Origin: Bimuria novae-zelandiae CBS 107.79
Lineage: Eukaryota > Ascomycota > Dothideomycetes > Pleosporales > Didymosphaeriaceae
Assembly (NCBI GenBank): GCA_010015655.1
Contig: ML976705.1
Location: 301,538-365,537 of the forward strand
Direction of reading: 5' to 3'
DNA: 64,000 nucleotides
Below, piece after piece: positions 31,423 through 42,502 of this stretch; positions within the stretch are counted from its first letter, which is position 1; every line of letters starts with the position of its first letter. Below the pieces are notes generated by a model, which had not been told where the DNA came from, searched no databases, and worked only from the letters and a program-made list of their open reading frames with translations. A program made the position numbers and the translations under genes.

Positions 31423-33213
31423 ATGTTGCATATGCAGAACTTGCACGGTGGACTGGCGAATGGGGCAAGGGGCCGCACAAGATCAGATGCCCGGATTGTT
31501 GCTCCCAGTCCCGAAACGCAACCTGGCGGCGAGCAAGCGATTGGCACATGGCTTTGCGAAGAAGGTATGCGACGAACTCTCTTGCTGATATCAAAAGTCC
31601 CGCTAAGCATATCAGGACCTTACCAGAAATACATTGCGGCCCTCAGTGGCTCTAACCCTAGCCTTAAGAAGGCAGATCCGAACAACAAAGACCACCCCTT
31701 GACAGATAACAATGCATTGGTTGTTCTACTCGAGTTACCTTCTACTGAAAATTCTGGCTTCAGTAAAACGGAATTTCGTGCACCTCAGGATCTGGCCGAA
31801 CATTTTCAAGACGTTCGAACTGCGTACGGTGTTGACGCTAATCATGGTCGGCGACGAATCTATGTCATGGAAGGGCTCGCGAAGAAATACATTGCAGCCC
31901 TGGGTGGTCACTTTATGATGGACCCAGCCTTCTTCCAGCGGCAAGAGAGGACTTGCGTCTGGAGCAATGATTTCACGCCTGTCAGCGATGCGTTGCCTCA
32001 CCCCTCTTTGCTAGATCCTGAAAAGAGCTTCCACTTGCAGTACTGTGAGCTCAGGCAATTCAGCAAAGCGATCGAAAACAAGCCTTACTTCTGTAACCGC
32101 ACTATGCGACATGTGGGCATGACACCGCCAAGGCACAAAGAAGACTCTACAATCGGCATCCTCAGGAGAAAGGTATCTTGGTGGTCCAGAAAGACTTCGA
32201 ATGGTGGTTGGGATGGTACGTCAAAATCGTCTGAGGCGGTATTCATACTTACTAAAGTTCCAGTCGTTATCCTCTGCGACCCCCAGCTCGCCGAATTAAA
32301 CACTGAGCCTAGAGAATTCAACAAATTTAGCCGCCGATACACAAACCTCAAGCAATCCGACCCGCTACTAAACACTCCTTTCCAAGAGGGCTACGTTGAT
32401 TTTGTACCATCCGCGTCTCATTTTATGGCCGCCGAAAGACCCAAGCATCCCCACAGCTCGATGCTAAGAGACCTTATCCATTATTATACGAACCACTCCG
32501 ATCTGCTGACCGCAGATGATTGGACGGAGCCTTCCAAGTCGTCTGTATTCGTCAAGAAGATAGTGGCGGCTCACTATCTACAGCTCGTCGACTACATCAA
32601 AGCAATGCTCCCGTCCCTCGAGCTACGCTTGGAATCGGCGTGGGTGGAGGAGCAAGAGCAATGGAAGTCTTTGCAGACCATCTCTCGCCGCTGCGGCAAC
32701 TATCGCGACGACGTCGAAGACACGTTTCTCAGTCTCGGATACCCCATTGAGGAGCTTAACAGCGAACGACGCGTAGACTGGAAGGACTGCCGCAAAGACT
32801 TTGAGTACATATACCGCCGACTCAAGATCCTCAAGGAGCGCGCAGACACTCTCATGCAGTCAATGACAGGTCTAGCGAGCATTGCTGGCAATCGGCAGAA
32901 CTTGGAAGAAGCAAAACGAGCGAAGCGCCTGAACCTGCTCGCATTGCTGTTTGTACCACTCGCATACACGTCCAGTCTGTTCAGTATGCAGGATGACTAT
33001 GCTCCGAACAAGGGCAGCTTTTGGGTATATTGGGTATCCGCGCTGAGTGTGGTCGTCTTGACATATCTCACCACCTTAGTATTGGATCAGGCACTGGATG
33101 ATGCGGCGCAGTGGGAACTACCATTTCGAAGGTTGCGGGGGCAGAAACATAATCTGAATGCCGAGCCTGCGCCTCAGAAGAGACGAGGAACTGGTTTCTA
33201 CAACTTTAAATGA
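31423..33213 (+). CDS. CorA-like Mg2+ transporter family protein
   Basis: Up to 596 residues. Long N-terminal cytosolic domain, then acidic/helical region (VDYIKAMLPSLELRLESAW.., RRVDWKDCRKDFEYIYRRLK) and a C-terminal pair of transmembrane helices: LNLLALLFVPLAYTSSLFSM and FWVYWVSALSVVVLTYLTTL. The first helix ends in SLFSMQDD where classical CorA has Gly-Met-Asn, as in many fungal CorA-like proteins, so ion selectivity is uncertain. About 31,564-31,614 looks like an intron (GAAG|GTATGC .. ATATCAG|GACC, 51 bp with CTGAT inside). Because 51 is divisible by three and contains no stop, both spliced and unspliced forms are in frame; the spliced form gives LCEEGPYQKYIAAL, which reads more like family members. 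The ATG at 31,423 is tentative. Confidence 0.82.
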   Translation: MLHMQNLHGGLANGARGRTRSDARIVAPSPETQPGGEQAIGTWLCEEGMRRTLLLISKVPLSISGPYQKYIAALSGSNPSLKKADPNNKDHPLTDNNALVVLLELPSTENSGFSKTEFRAPQDLAEHFQDVRTAYGVDANHGRRRIYVMEGLAKKYIAALGGHFMMDPAFFQRQERTCVWSNDFTPVSDALPHPSLLDPEKSFHLQYCELRQFSKAIENKPYFCNRTMRHVGMTPPRHKEDSTIGILRRKVSWWSRKTSNGGWDGTSKSSEAVFILTKVPVVILCDPQLAELNTEPREFNKFSRRYTNLKQSDPLLNTPFQEGYVDFVPSASHFMAAERPKHPHSSMLRDLIHYYTNHSDLLTADDWTEPSKSSVFVKKIVAAHYLQLVDYIKAMLPSLELRLESAWVEEQEQWKSLQTISRRCGNYRDDVEDTFLSLGYPIEELNSERRVDWKDCRKDFEYIYRRLKILKERADTLMQSMTGLASIAGNRQNLEEAKRAKRLNLLALLFVPLAYTSSLFSMQDDYAPNKGSFWVYWVSALSVVVLTYLTTLVLDQALDDAAQWELPFRRLRGQKHNLNAEPAPQKRRGTGFYNFK

Positions 33214-33406
33214 GCCGCGGGATCGTAACGCCATGGGTTTTTCATATTCTTATAATCGCTAAGCAATTCCCATCCACAAAGCAAAGCTGTCATTTTCATG
33301 AATTCTGTGCATCCGGCATACTATTGGAGTTGGTTAGGAAGACGTATCTTGTGCGATACCAACGCATAATATTATTACTAAACTATTTCCCTATATCACT
33401 TCGATA

Positions 33407-33898
33407 TTAACTCCCCAATCGGGCCTTAACCCACTCCAACCCACGCCTCATCCTCGCCCCAAGAACCGCACCCTCCCCCCTCCTCTCCTGCCACCAAACC
33501 CTCACGCTTACACTCTCCCTCTCGACACCCTCAACGCCCTCCTCGCCCTCTCCAGACCCTCCCGCCACCACCAGCTTCCCCAAAAAGTCCGTCTTCCCTC
33601 CATCCAGGCTCAAAATTACCTTCAGAACGCCTTCCTCATGTATAAAAGTCCTCAGTGTCTCCCACTCCGCGCGCGTCATTGACGTGGTGGTAATTGTGAG
33701 TTGGCTTAACCGGTTGAAGAGAGCGATACAGGGAACGTGTAGCTCGTAGTGGATGGTTCCGGATTCAAGGACGAGGGGGAGCATGCGAATGGGACCGCCG
33801 TGTGGGGAGGCGTAGAGGGCGTTGAAGAGGGCGGTGTGGCGGTGGGGGAAGAGGTAGAGGGTTAGATCGGGAGGTGGGTTGGGTAGCGTTTTATACAT
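33407..33898 (-). CDS. hypothetical protein
   Basis: 163 residues, ATG at 33,898, G/C-biased third positions. Pattern PPPDLTLYLFPHRHTALFNA, then FNRLSQLTITTTSMTRAEWETL suggests a globular alpha/beta protein with no known motif visible. A charged loop (GGSGEGEEGVEGVERES) is near the C-terminus. It is convergent with the CorA-like gene, 193 bp apart. It may be a fragment of a longer F-box/2EXR-type protein, since such wording (SQLTIT, AEWETLRTF) is common there, but this is weak. No upstream exon could be supported. Confidence 0.5.
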   Translation of the reverse strand: MYKTLPNPPPDLTLYLFPHRHTALFNALYASPHGGPIRMLPLVLESGTIHYELHVPCIALFNRLSQLTITTTSMTRAEWETLRTFIHEEGVLKVILSLDGGKTDFLGKLVVAGGSGEGEEGVEGVERESVSVRVWWQERRGEGAVLGARMRRGLEWVKARLGS

Positions 33899-34600
33899 GT
33901 TACTGTGTTTTGTTTTATATTTGCAGGATTGCTAGTTGGACAACTAGTTATTGTGTGCGTGTGCAGGGGCTGGTGCTAAGGGGTTTGGGGGAGCTTGAGA
34001 GGCAGGAGTGGTGGATTGGGAGCGGTGCGAATGTTAGGATTTTAAGGGTACGTGACTTGGTGATCTTGTAGGGGAATGGTGGAATGAAGTGACTTTGTGG
34101 ACTGGTGGATGAATTCACTCTAAGGTGGAACAAGTACAAGAAACGATGAAGGAAATCGTATCTGCCAGGTACTGTAAGGAATGGCCCTTGACGAATCTCA
34201 GCACCGACGTGAAAAGAATGGCCATGCGCGCGATCTGGAATCATAAGGACTGATGACAGATTAATACACAATCCCCATAAATCTTTGCAGCATGCTTTAC
34301 GCCGCGGACGCCCACAGATCCGCTGTTGCATCATCCTTCTGACATAAGGGAACATATCATCACGAACTATAATGCGCGTAGCCAAGTAGCCAGAACTCAA
34401 ATAATGCATACCTAATGGATACATCCGTCGGAGAAAGACTCCGCCCTAAGTCATTGCCAAATGTGTCTGCGAGCGCATGGAATAGACGCGGAGGCTCTTA
34501 AAGAAACCCCGGAAGCGATCATGTTTCGCATAGCGAGCATCTTTGAATAAATGTCTCAAAGAATAAAATATGTTCCAGATCCGGCACATGTAATTGAGTG
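33899..34600. other. intergenic, no convincing gene
   Basis: A 158-codon minus-strand open frame (33,948-34,424) has no domain and irregular composition; I treat it as chance. The degenerate tandem array begins at its right end. Confidence 0.4.
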
Positions 34601-34639
34601 TGGAAATCTTGTCAAAGCTCCTGGTCTAGCCTTGAGCTC

Positions 34640-37600
34640 GTGGGAACATTTGCACGGTAAGACAAAAGCTATAGAGTTGTATTTTTGGAGAGAATAGCAA
34701 GGAGAGGCCGAGATCTCGCCGAAGACACATGGGACTGGATTTGTGCACTTTTGAAGCGGAGAAAATGGGCAACTGTTCGTCTCTGTGATCCAAGGCTTTT
34801 TAACAGGCGAGGAAGCCATGAATTTGAGTCGTCCGTCCTTTTTAAGTCGAAATCTTGGTGCGTTGAATAGATACAAAATTCCAGTCGACCCACACATTCG
34901 CGTGGGTGGTAATTTTTGGTCGCCAGCAAATGAGAGCACAAGGGACATAAAAGCGTATTTCTTCGTGCTTTAGTAGATAGTGCTCCAGTCCAAAAAGCAG
35001 TTTGTGAAATAGATTCGTCCTTGGAAGGTAACATAATGACGCTGTGTTGTGTGTTGCAGAAAAAGTGGTTTTCCGCTCCAGGTATCGGCTTTCCAGCACA
35101 TATAACCAAGGAGTGTAGTTTTGGGGATCCATAGGGGGAGAGATATTGGGGAAGGTATAACTGCATTTTGAGATGTTATGTGCCACGCCCGTAGCACACG
35201 AGACATAACGGGCAATCTGTTCGAATTGTTGCAGTCTAAGATTTCTCTTCCAGCACACTGCATAATAAGCCGATTATCTTGACAGTATGTTCAGAGTAGG
35301 TATAAGCCTCATATATTCAGGTTTCAGGCCATTTGACGGGTTCGGAGTGGACCTAGAAATGAATTTTGAGCCCACAGGAGAAAGCGACATTAGAATTTTC
35401 ACTATAGTATGTTGTAGTCGTACGTCCTCCAACCACCACATGGCCTTTTTATGGATTGCTTTGGAAACACAACAGGGGAACCATACTGGCACATTTTCCT
35501 CAATTTTCGTTCAATTGAAAGTGTGGTCAACGTATGTAGCAGTGAAAGAGAAGGATAGTGACATAAAACTGACACCAAGTACTTCTGTATAAGAAGATAT
35601 GCTCGCCCTCCAGGACATGTCGATATGGTGTGCTTCTTTGTAGTGCAGCAGAAGAATGCATGACAAATAGCTTGCGGGATTTTGAAGAGCTTATCCAAGC
35701 TGCTGCTTCACTGTGTCAATTCCGAGGTGTGGGGGCGCCATGAAGTCTTCCAACTGTTTCTATTTTGCTTATAGAGAGAGAGGTCAACTCCTCGAACATT
35801 GACATCTGTAACAGCATTCTGTGACGCGAAAAGGAGAGCATGACTCCGTATCCAGTGATTTTAAACAGAAGGTTCGGTCTTCTCTCATGGGTCGGTTCTC
35901 CATCGTTTGAGAGAGGGACACGAGGTATCTTGTATTAATCGTAGCACGAGAAGAACGCCATGATCTTCGCTGTGGAGCATTTTGGTGCACGATTCGACCA
36001 TGCATGAGTGTCCGGTCCCTTTTACACAATCCCTGGCGCCCACCACGCCTTTGGTAGTGTTTTGATTTAGTTGAATGACAGAGGTAGGTCTTGTTTCGCT
36101 AGTCATTTTAAACCGTAACACCGTTCTTCGGAACATCGCTGGATTGCGAACTCTTTTGGAGCAGCAAGTAGAGAGACATTGTATTTTTGGTGTGATTTTT
36201 GTTCACCAGGCTTTATGGTCTACACATTTGTCTCAAGCAACAAATTTATAAGCCAAAGTCAAAGGCAGTGCCATGGAATGTCGAACGCTGTCTTCTTTGG
36301 CCACCCGACAGGCAAAGCGGAGCATGCAAAGAATGTTGCAGTGACTTGCGGCAGAGGAGAGAGGAGTCATGGAGCCGGATCGAATACATTCAGTCGCACC
36401 TGCCATCCATCACATGAGCTCTGAAATTCCCGCGTCCAGTGTCAACAGGCAAGATCCATTATAGGGCTTCTTAAGACGTTCAAGCCGACGGAAGGCGGTC
36501 CAGAAAATAGGCTGTATTCGTGATTGCTTCAGCGAGAAGAAACGCCTCACATCCTGCACTTGCGACATTGTTTCTGGTGCTATTTCTTTGTAGCGCAGAA
36601 GAGAGGGAAACATTATCTTGATAGGAAGAGTTTTGACAGAGGTGCTCCAGGACATGTTACAATGTTCTCATTGTTTGTAGGGCAGACGAGACGTCAGCTT
36701 CAAGACTTCGCATGCTTCCATGGCTTCCCTACTTATCGTTCGGGCATCCGTTTTTAGGGTGGACGAGAAAGAGTTATACAACGGTTTTATTAAGTTTTGG
36801 ACTGGCGGAAGGCGGTCCGGAATGCAATACTGGTTGTGAACGAATTACAGAACAAAGGAAACGACATGTATCGAATCGTCTTGTATTTCCACAAACCCGC
36901 CATAGGACAGTCCGGACATTTTTTTGTGGGCGTATAGGGCAATCCATGACCTCGGCTGCTCGCGTTTTGAGAGAGGCTAAGGCTCTTCCCACCATGTAGC
37001 GTATTCAAGGCGTTTTTGGAGCACAAACGAAAGAAAAGCTTAGCGAGTTAATGTTACTTTTAGAACGAGGGGAGGTGTTGCACATAGTGCTCATTACTCG
37101 TTGCTTCTGGAGCAGACGAACCGCATGATCCTGTCAATTTTGGCGTTCAAACCGGCAAGGGCACTCCAAGCCGTAAGCCTTGCACTTAGCGATTTGAGAA
37201 ACAAGCAGCAGCTCTCACACATAGCCCGCCAGTGTTAATCTTTTTCGAGTCCAAGAAAACCGTCATGTACATTGGTGACGTGATTTTAGAGCGGAAGAGA
37301 GGCCCACCAGAACATAAGTTCTTTGGGTCTCAGTTTCGAGCAGAGGAAGAAATCCATTAGCAGAAACTCGGTCTTTTTTGGACCAATAGCAATCTGGGCG
37401 CACATTTGGCTTGTTTTCGGAGATTTCAGAATCAGAAGGAAGAGGAAAATCATAATCCAGTATATGGCGAGGTTGCGTTCAAAAAAGCACTGTCCAGAAC
37501 ATTATGCTGTCATATATAGGTTTTAGAGCGTAGGGACAGACACATACTACCCACTTCAAGGTTGTTTGGGTTTCTAAAGGCCGAGAGCCAGAAACATGGT

Positions 37601-39290
37601 TCCATTTGTTGCTTATTTTGCGAACAGAAGGAACAAACGCCACCGACTGTTCTGGTAGCTTTTTTAGTCCCACGCACATTGGTCTACAACGTGGAACTTC
37701 TCAGCTTGGATTCGACCGCGAAAAAACGTACATTTTTGCGTATAATCTGTATTTAGGCTCCACACGGCAGGAAAACATGCCGTGGGCGGGGTTTCTTTTT
37801 AAAGTAGAAGAACAGGAACCATAAGGGTAACTTTTCCGGTTTTTAGACCCACCAGCTGCTCTTCTGGACGAAAATGGCCTGAGTAGGCTCCTTTCGAGCC
37901 ACATACTCTCTGCGGTGGCGGTTTTGGTTTTGTGAGCAGGGGAGCAGCCAGTGTGCATAATACTGACGCCCAAATGTTTTTGAGCTCCTGCACAAAGCGT
38001 GGAGAGTCTATCACGCTTTAGTAGTGGTGTTTTTGGGAACGGACAAGTTCGGTCCAGAACATTACATGTACCTGTATACTCTGAGAGTGGAGAAAGGAGG
38101 AGAAGTGTACAGCGCACCGAAGTTGACCAAAGTGCATGAGAACGTGTGGTAGCCTTTTCGTAGTCCTGCGATGAGATAAAACGGTCTATGATTATCTCCA
38201 ATGTCGCTTTTTCGAAACGGCAGAATTCCATCCGCAACATTAACTGTAGATGTAGTGTTTTAGGAACAGAGAAGAAGGAAGAGACAGAGAATGAATCGCC
38301 ATACTCTTTGGACAGAACCATAGTAGTTCCGGACACTATAGCAAAGTCCTCGCAGGGTTTTGGAGCGGAGGGAACGCACACATGAGCGGCCTTGTTGCAC
38401 TTTTCGAATCAAGAAGGGATACCCCACGGCGCACACATCGAAAACTTCCTGAATCTCTTCAAGACCGCAAGACAAGTCCATCAAGCGTCTCTGTTTCGAT
38501 TTCAAAAGGCAGCACAGTCCCGTCCAGAACATGTGTATCCACGAACCAAATTTCTGGAGAAACTTTTCGGCTATCAATGGGAGACATGGGCCCTTAATTG
38601 CGCTTTTTATATCCTAATTATGAAGGTGCTAGGTCGGGTAGGACGTTTCAATTTAGACTTGTCTTGGACCCGTGTGTGACCCGAGGACGAGCCGTACAGC
38701 TGCCCGCCAGCAGAAGAAACATTTCGTTTCTGCCAAGCACTTTTTGGAAAGACCGGAGGCAGTCCAGGGCATAGATCCCAAAGCTATTATTTTGGAGAGC
38801 AGACACAAAGCACCATAAGTAACTTTCTCTGTAACTTTTAATGCCGAGAGAAGTCCGTCCGGAACATACGTGTCTCCGGGACAAAGTTTTGGAAACGTAC
38901 ATGCCAGGGCCGTCGCAGAAGCGAGGCATGGCAGGTGTGGCACGGTCTTTTGGTAGATAGCCCGGCGCGAGTCCGCAGAACATATCATGATCCAACGTCC
39001 TTTTTGGAGAACTCGATGCACCCGGTTCCTCCGCAAAAAGACATAAGCCCTGGTTGGACCCTCTTTTGGAACCCCGAGAACAGAGGCATCGCAGCAGGAG
39101 AAGACATTGAGATCATCTTCGATCTTTTTGGTAGCTCCGAAAACACAGCTCGCCGGAGGTGAAGACATATTGTTTCTGGTGTGCTCATTTTTAGTACCCC
39201 AAGAACAAAGGCCTCGCAGCAACAGAAGACATCATATGAACGTAAGATTCTTTTTAGTGCCCTTACGAGAGCAAATGTAGTGTGAAGAAC
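34640..39290 (-). repeat. degenerate tandem array, about 45-64 bp units, about 4.6 kb
   Basis: The best-preserved end (38,720-39,290) shows minus-strand units starting with ATG (forward CAT) at 39,230, 39,166, 39,105, 39,042, 38,981, 38,927, 38,865, 38,814, 38,770 and 38,720, so unit lengths are 64, 61, 63, 61, 54, 62, 51, 44 and 50. A typical minus-strand unit opens ATGTCTTCTCCTGCTGCGA, then a CT/GG-rich middle, then a CCAAAA(A)G box and a variable tail. Forward-strand versions of the two landmarks (TTTTTGGAG and GTCCAGAACAT or GAAGACAT) recur to about 34,640 (for example 37,494, 38,051, 38,523, 38,857), with growing divergence. Extrapolated copy number is dozens (perhaps 70-90). Base composition is ordinary, so RIP is not the cause of divergence. 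Function unknown. Confidence 0.75.
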
Positions 39291-39731
39291 TTCGCAGTGC
39301 GAAGATCGAGGGGTATTTATATGTTTTTGGAAAGGCGGGGCACGTGATGAATTTAGTCCCGAGGTCAGATGCAGAATCGAAGGGAGAGAAGGTCGTTTGC
39401 TTGGTGCGGAGGGTGTGGTGCGGATGGAAGTGGCATTGGTGCGTGTGGCGTTGGTAGCCCTTGAGTACTTGTACGATCTGGTACGTAAAACATATTTTGG
39501 GCGCGTTTCGTGCGCGTTCGTGCCTGAACGCCCTGCGAACAGCATGGGCTTGAGAAGTGCATCTTCTGGGCTATGAGGTGTGTCATCTCTATTACGCTGT
39601 GGCAAGCTACAGGCTACATGCGAGCATTGGGCTCAGCATTGCACACTCCCAGTGTCTTACTGGAGTTGATAAACACTGGCCTTGGGCGAGTTGTTCGCTG
39701 CGCCAAGCGCGATGATATCGCATCACCTCGA
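39291..39731. other. spacer between array and USB1
   Basis: Starts with a tight palindrome CTTCGCAGTGCGAAG (about 39,290-39,304) at the array end. No gene recognised; contains the 3' flank of USB1. Confidence 0.45.
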
Positions 39732-40809
39732 TCATCCCAGTCCCAGCAACCCACTTTTCCTACCGAGACTGTTTTTCCTAGGGTCCAACTCGATGTTATT
39801 GACAACGTTCCCAAGCTTCGCCTTGACCCCCTCAAACGGCCCGTGCGGGGACGCAATGAACTTCGACACGTCTACACTCTGTACCAGGGTGACCCATTCC
39901 GGGTCAGGCTCCGTCAGGTTCCAAGCGATGCTGACGTGGAAGTTCTGGGTGCGGTCAATGGTGGACTTGGTCTGAGTCGGGGTACTCTCGTTCTGCGTGC
40001 TTTTCCTCCACTTCCTTGCCTTCTTGCTGGGGACGCTTTCCTCCATCGGCCCATCGCCTATGTCTCCAACGTAGAGAGGCGGATGGCCGCACTTGTCGGC
40101 TGCGTCATTGCAGGCATCGAGAAGCCTGTTTAGCTCATCTTGGACTGGCTTCTCGATCCCCAGTACAAGGAACCAGCGATTGCGCTCGTAGTTGGGCACC
40201 CATTTCAATCCTGAGAAGTTCACTTTGAATGGGCGCACAGCTGCTCTCCGCAGCGAGGCAGTCAGAGTTTCAAGGAACTTCTCTCGCTCATCAGTCTTGA
40301 TCTGCAGCGTACGCGACAGAGAGACATGGAGCGGAACCAGCGTGCCTAGCTCAGACTGAAGCGAAGGATGGATCTCTGGGATCGGCAGCGCTTTCTTCAG
40401 GCTGTTATTGGTAGTTTCGATGACAGTTCGAACATGGTCTATCAGGCTGTTCAAACTTTGGAATTCACCCTGAGACGGCAACCCTCGACCACGTTAGTCC
40501 ACTCCGCACGCGTGCAAAACTTCGAAAAAGGAACCAGGATGGCTTACACTCGAGATAGACGTGGCTAGGCCAGTTCCCTTCGACATGCGGGACCGCGCGT
40601 TTCCGCCCACGGTGGAGACTGGGGTCGTCACTGGTGCTTACTCGGGCATTTGTGGAATAGAGGTCGTGGAATGCAGCCGGAAGCGGCGGCAGGCTGGGAC
40701 TTGCTTGGTCCGTCTCGCTACGTTTGCGCTTCAGGACATTGTCGCTGGGCGTGGGCGCTGCATCGTCGTCGGAATCGGAGTCTGAATATTGAACCAGAGC
40801 CAGGGGCAT
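39732..40809 (-). CDS. USB1: U6 snRNA 3'-5' phosphodiesterase (USB1/MPN1)
   Basis: Nuclear 2H-family exonuclease that trims the oligo-U tail of U6 snRNA and leaves a protective end, stabilising spliceosomal U6. Exons 40,548-40,809 and 39,732-40,483 (minus) with a 64-bp intron; the junction rebuilds a Trp in HVYLEWLPSQGEF, giving 337 residues. Both catalytic tetrapeptide motifs are present: His140-x-Ser142 in LHVSLSRT and His270-x-Ser272 in FHVSIAW. The N-terminus is acidic and Ser-rich (YSDSDSDDD) with a basic cluster KRKR, and PHVEGNWPSHVY is the usual family entry to the fold. I placed the splice acceptor at 40,484 because the next AG gives an immediate stop. Divergent from PAL1, 411 bp apart. 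Confidence 0.93.
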
Positions 40810-41220
40810 GGTCGTGCTGGCGTGGGTTGGGCTGCTGCAGGGCCTGACGATCTATGGTGACGACGCTTAAGTTGCTGCCAAAACGGGGACCACACGCCGG
40901 CCCAAGCACGCGGCCCACTACCTACGCGAAAACCGGACGCCAGCGGACCCAATGGCAATGACGTAGCCGTATTGGCCGATGGTGTTGCGAACGCAACGAT
41001 CTGGATGCAGGTGGGAGGAGCCAATGCGGAAGAATGACGGTGTTACGTATGCTTTGTGCCTGCCAAGTGCGTGGTTGCAGCTTCCCTCCTGGCCTGTTAT
41101 CAGAGGCCTCCGCTGTCACCTGCCTGACTTTCGTATCATCATTCAACCACAATCACATCAAAGAGGAACATTGAAACGACTTTTCACTTACCAAGCTAAA
41201 TTGACGGTCGCACAGTTACA
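40810..41220. promoter_or_regulatory. shared divergent promoter of USB1 and PAL1
   Basis: The 411 bp between the two start codons must hold both promoters. A CCAAT box (GCCAATGCGG at about 41,017) is visible; no other element is claimed. Confidence 0.5.
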
Positions 41221-42502
41221 ATGGACAGCGACAAAGAATTCGCCGAGGTAAGCAATCCCTTGCTGACAATACGCGCCCTCACTCAAATTCCATTCGTAGG
41301 CGCAACACTCACTGATCGACCCTCTGATCGAGCCGGACCCCAGCGATGAGACCGGCCTGAACAGCCACTTCAGATCAACCTATGCTCCGCGAAAGCAGCC
41401 TCTCACTCCACCGGGCTCTGTGGGCTCTGAAAAGTTCCCATCCGCGAGCATCCGCCAACAGAACACTAGAGGCAGTGTCGAAACCAACCCTTTCCTTCGT
41501 TCACAGAACACTGGAACCTCAACCGAAACCAATCCCTACCGCCGTTCTCGCGGCACTTCCATTTCCAAGGGGCCATCAGTCCAGCATGAAGAGACCACCC
41601 CGCGGAGCTCGAGGAGATACGATTATTATCCCTCTCCTCCCAACTCTGCCAGCCCCCGTCGCGAACAGTTCAGCAACCACCGCAAGGAAGCCTTCGGATC
41701 GATAAGCGAAGGCCGCCCCCGCCGCTCCAGTCAGCCCTCCGGAAGCAACCCGATGAAGGGCTCCGGCCTCACGCGTGGAGGCTCCCTCCGTGAACGCTAC
41801 CCCGGCGACCCCAGCACGCGGCCCCTCGACACGATCCGCAAAGAGACCAAATCTGCGCACCGCGCCCACCACCTGCGGAAGAAGAACTTCACGGGTGCCG
41901 ACATCATCGACCGGCTCGACAAGACCAACATCAGCGGCGCAGCCTACCACCACGAAGGCCCCTACGACGCCGCCAATATCGGGCGCAATCTCTCCTTCAA
42001 ACACAGCCCCGTCGCCGCCGTCGCAGACTCCAACGAGGAGGCCCTCCACGCCACGCCCCCCGAGAACATCATCGACGCCGTGCAGAAGCACCGCCCCCTC
42101 GAGGGCGTCGCCATTGTGCCCCCCGGCATACCCGACCGCCTCGGCCGCACCTACGACTATAAAGAAGGCGCAGACCTCATGCGAGAGCCCGGCGCAGACT
42201 ACCGCCGCTGGCCCGGCATCCCGTACCATCCCGACGACCTCAAGGGCAAGGGCGAGCCCTCGTTTACCATTGAGAAGGCGCTCAAGGACCACAAATTGAA
42301 AGGCGATTCGGGCGTCGAACTGCAGCCTCGTCGTCGCAATAAGAGCCTGGGCGCGGACGACGCGCCGGGTGAGATGCCTGCGGAGTCCTTCGCTGCGGCC
42401 GAGGCTAGTGGCGTGGGCCGCAGCAATACGACGGAGAGGAGCATGGGGAGCGCGCTGAAGAAAAGGTTTGGTAGCATGCGCCGGAAGAAGGTCGAGGCTT
42501 AG
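41221..42502 (+). CDS. PAL1: Pal1 family cell-morphology protein
   Basis: Exons 41,221-41,247 and 41,300-42,502; the 52-bp intron (GTAAGC..GTAG) follows codon 9, giving 409 residues beginning MDSDKEFAEAQHSLIDPLIE. Pal1 proteins associate with the membrane at growth sites and with early endocytic patches and help maintain polarised cell shape. The N-terminal third is disordered, rich in Ser/Pro/Arg and Asn-Pro motifs (ETNPFLR, ETNPYRR), and the conserved core spans RPLDTIRKETKSAHRAHHLRK through HTGADIIDRLD-like sequence to KHRPLEGVAIVPPGIPD and the block with YDYKEGADLM. A basic tail (KKRFGSMRRKK) could contact membrane lipids. Confidence 0.9.

Noticed and set aside
37701..38381. 226-codon minus-strand open frame as a gene
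   Set aside because: It lies wholly in the tandem array, has no ATG-anchored domain or codon bias, and its text is the repeat unit. Reported as a finding about the array instead.
34640..39290. CRISPR array
   Set aside because: The repeats are not identical, there are no unique constant-length spacers, and the genome is fungal.
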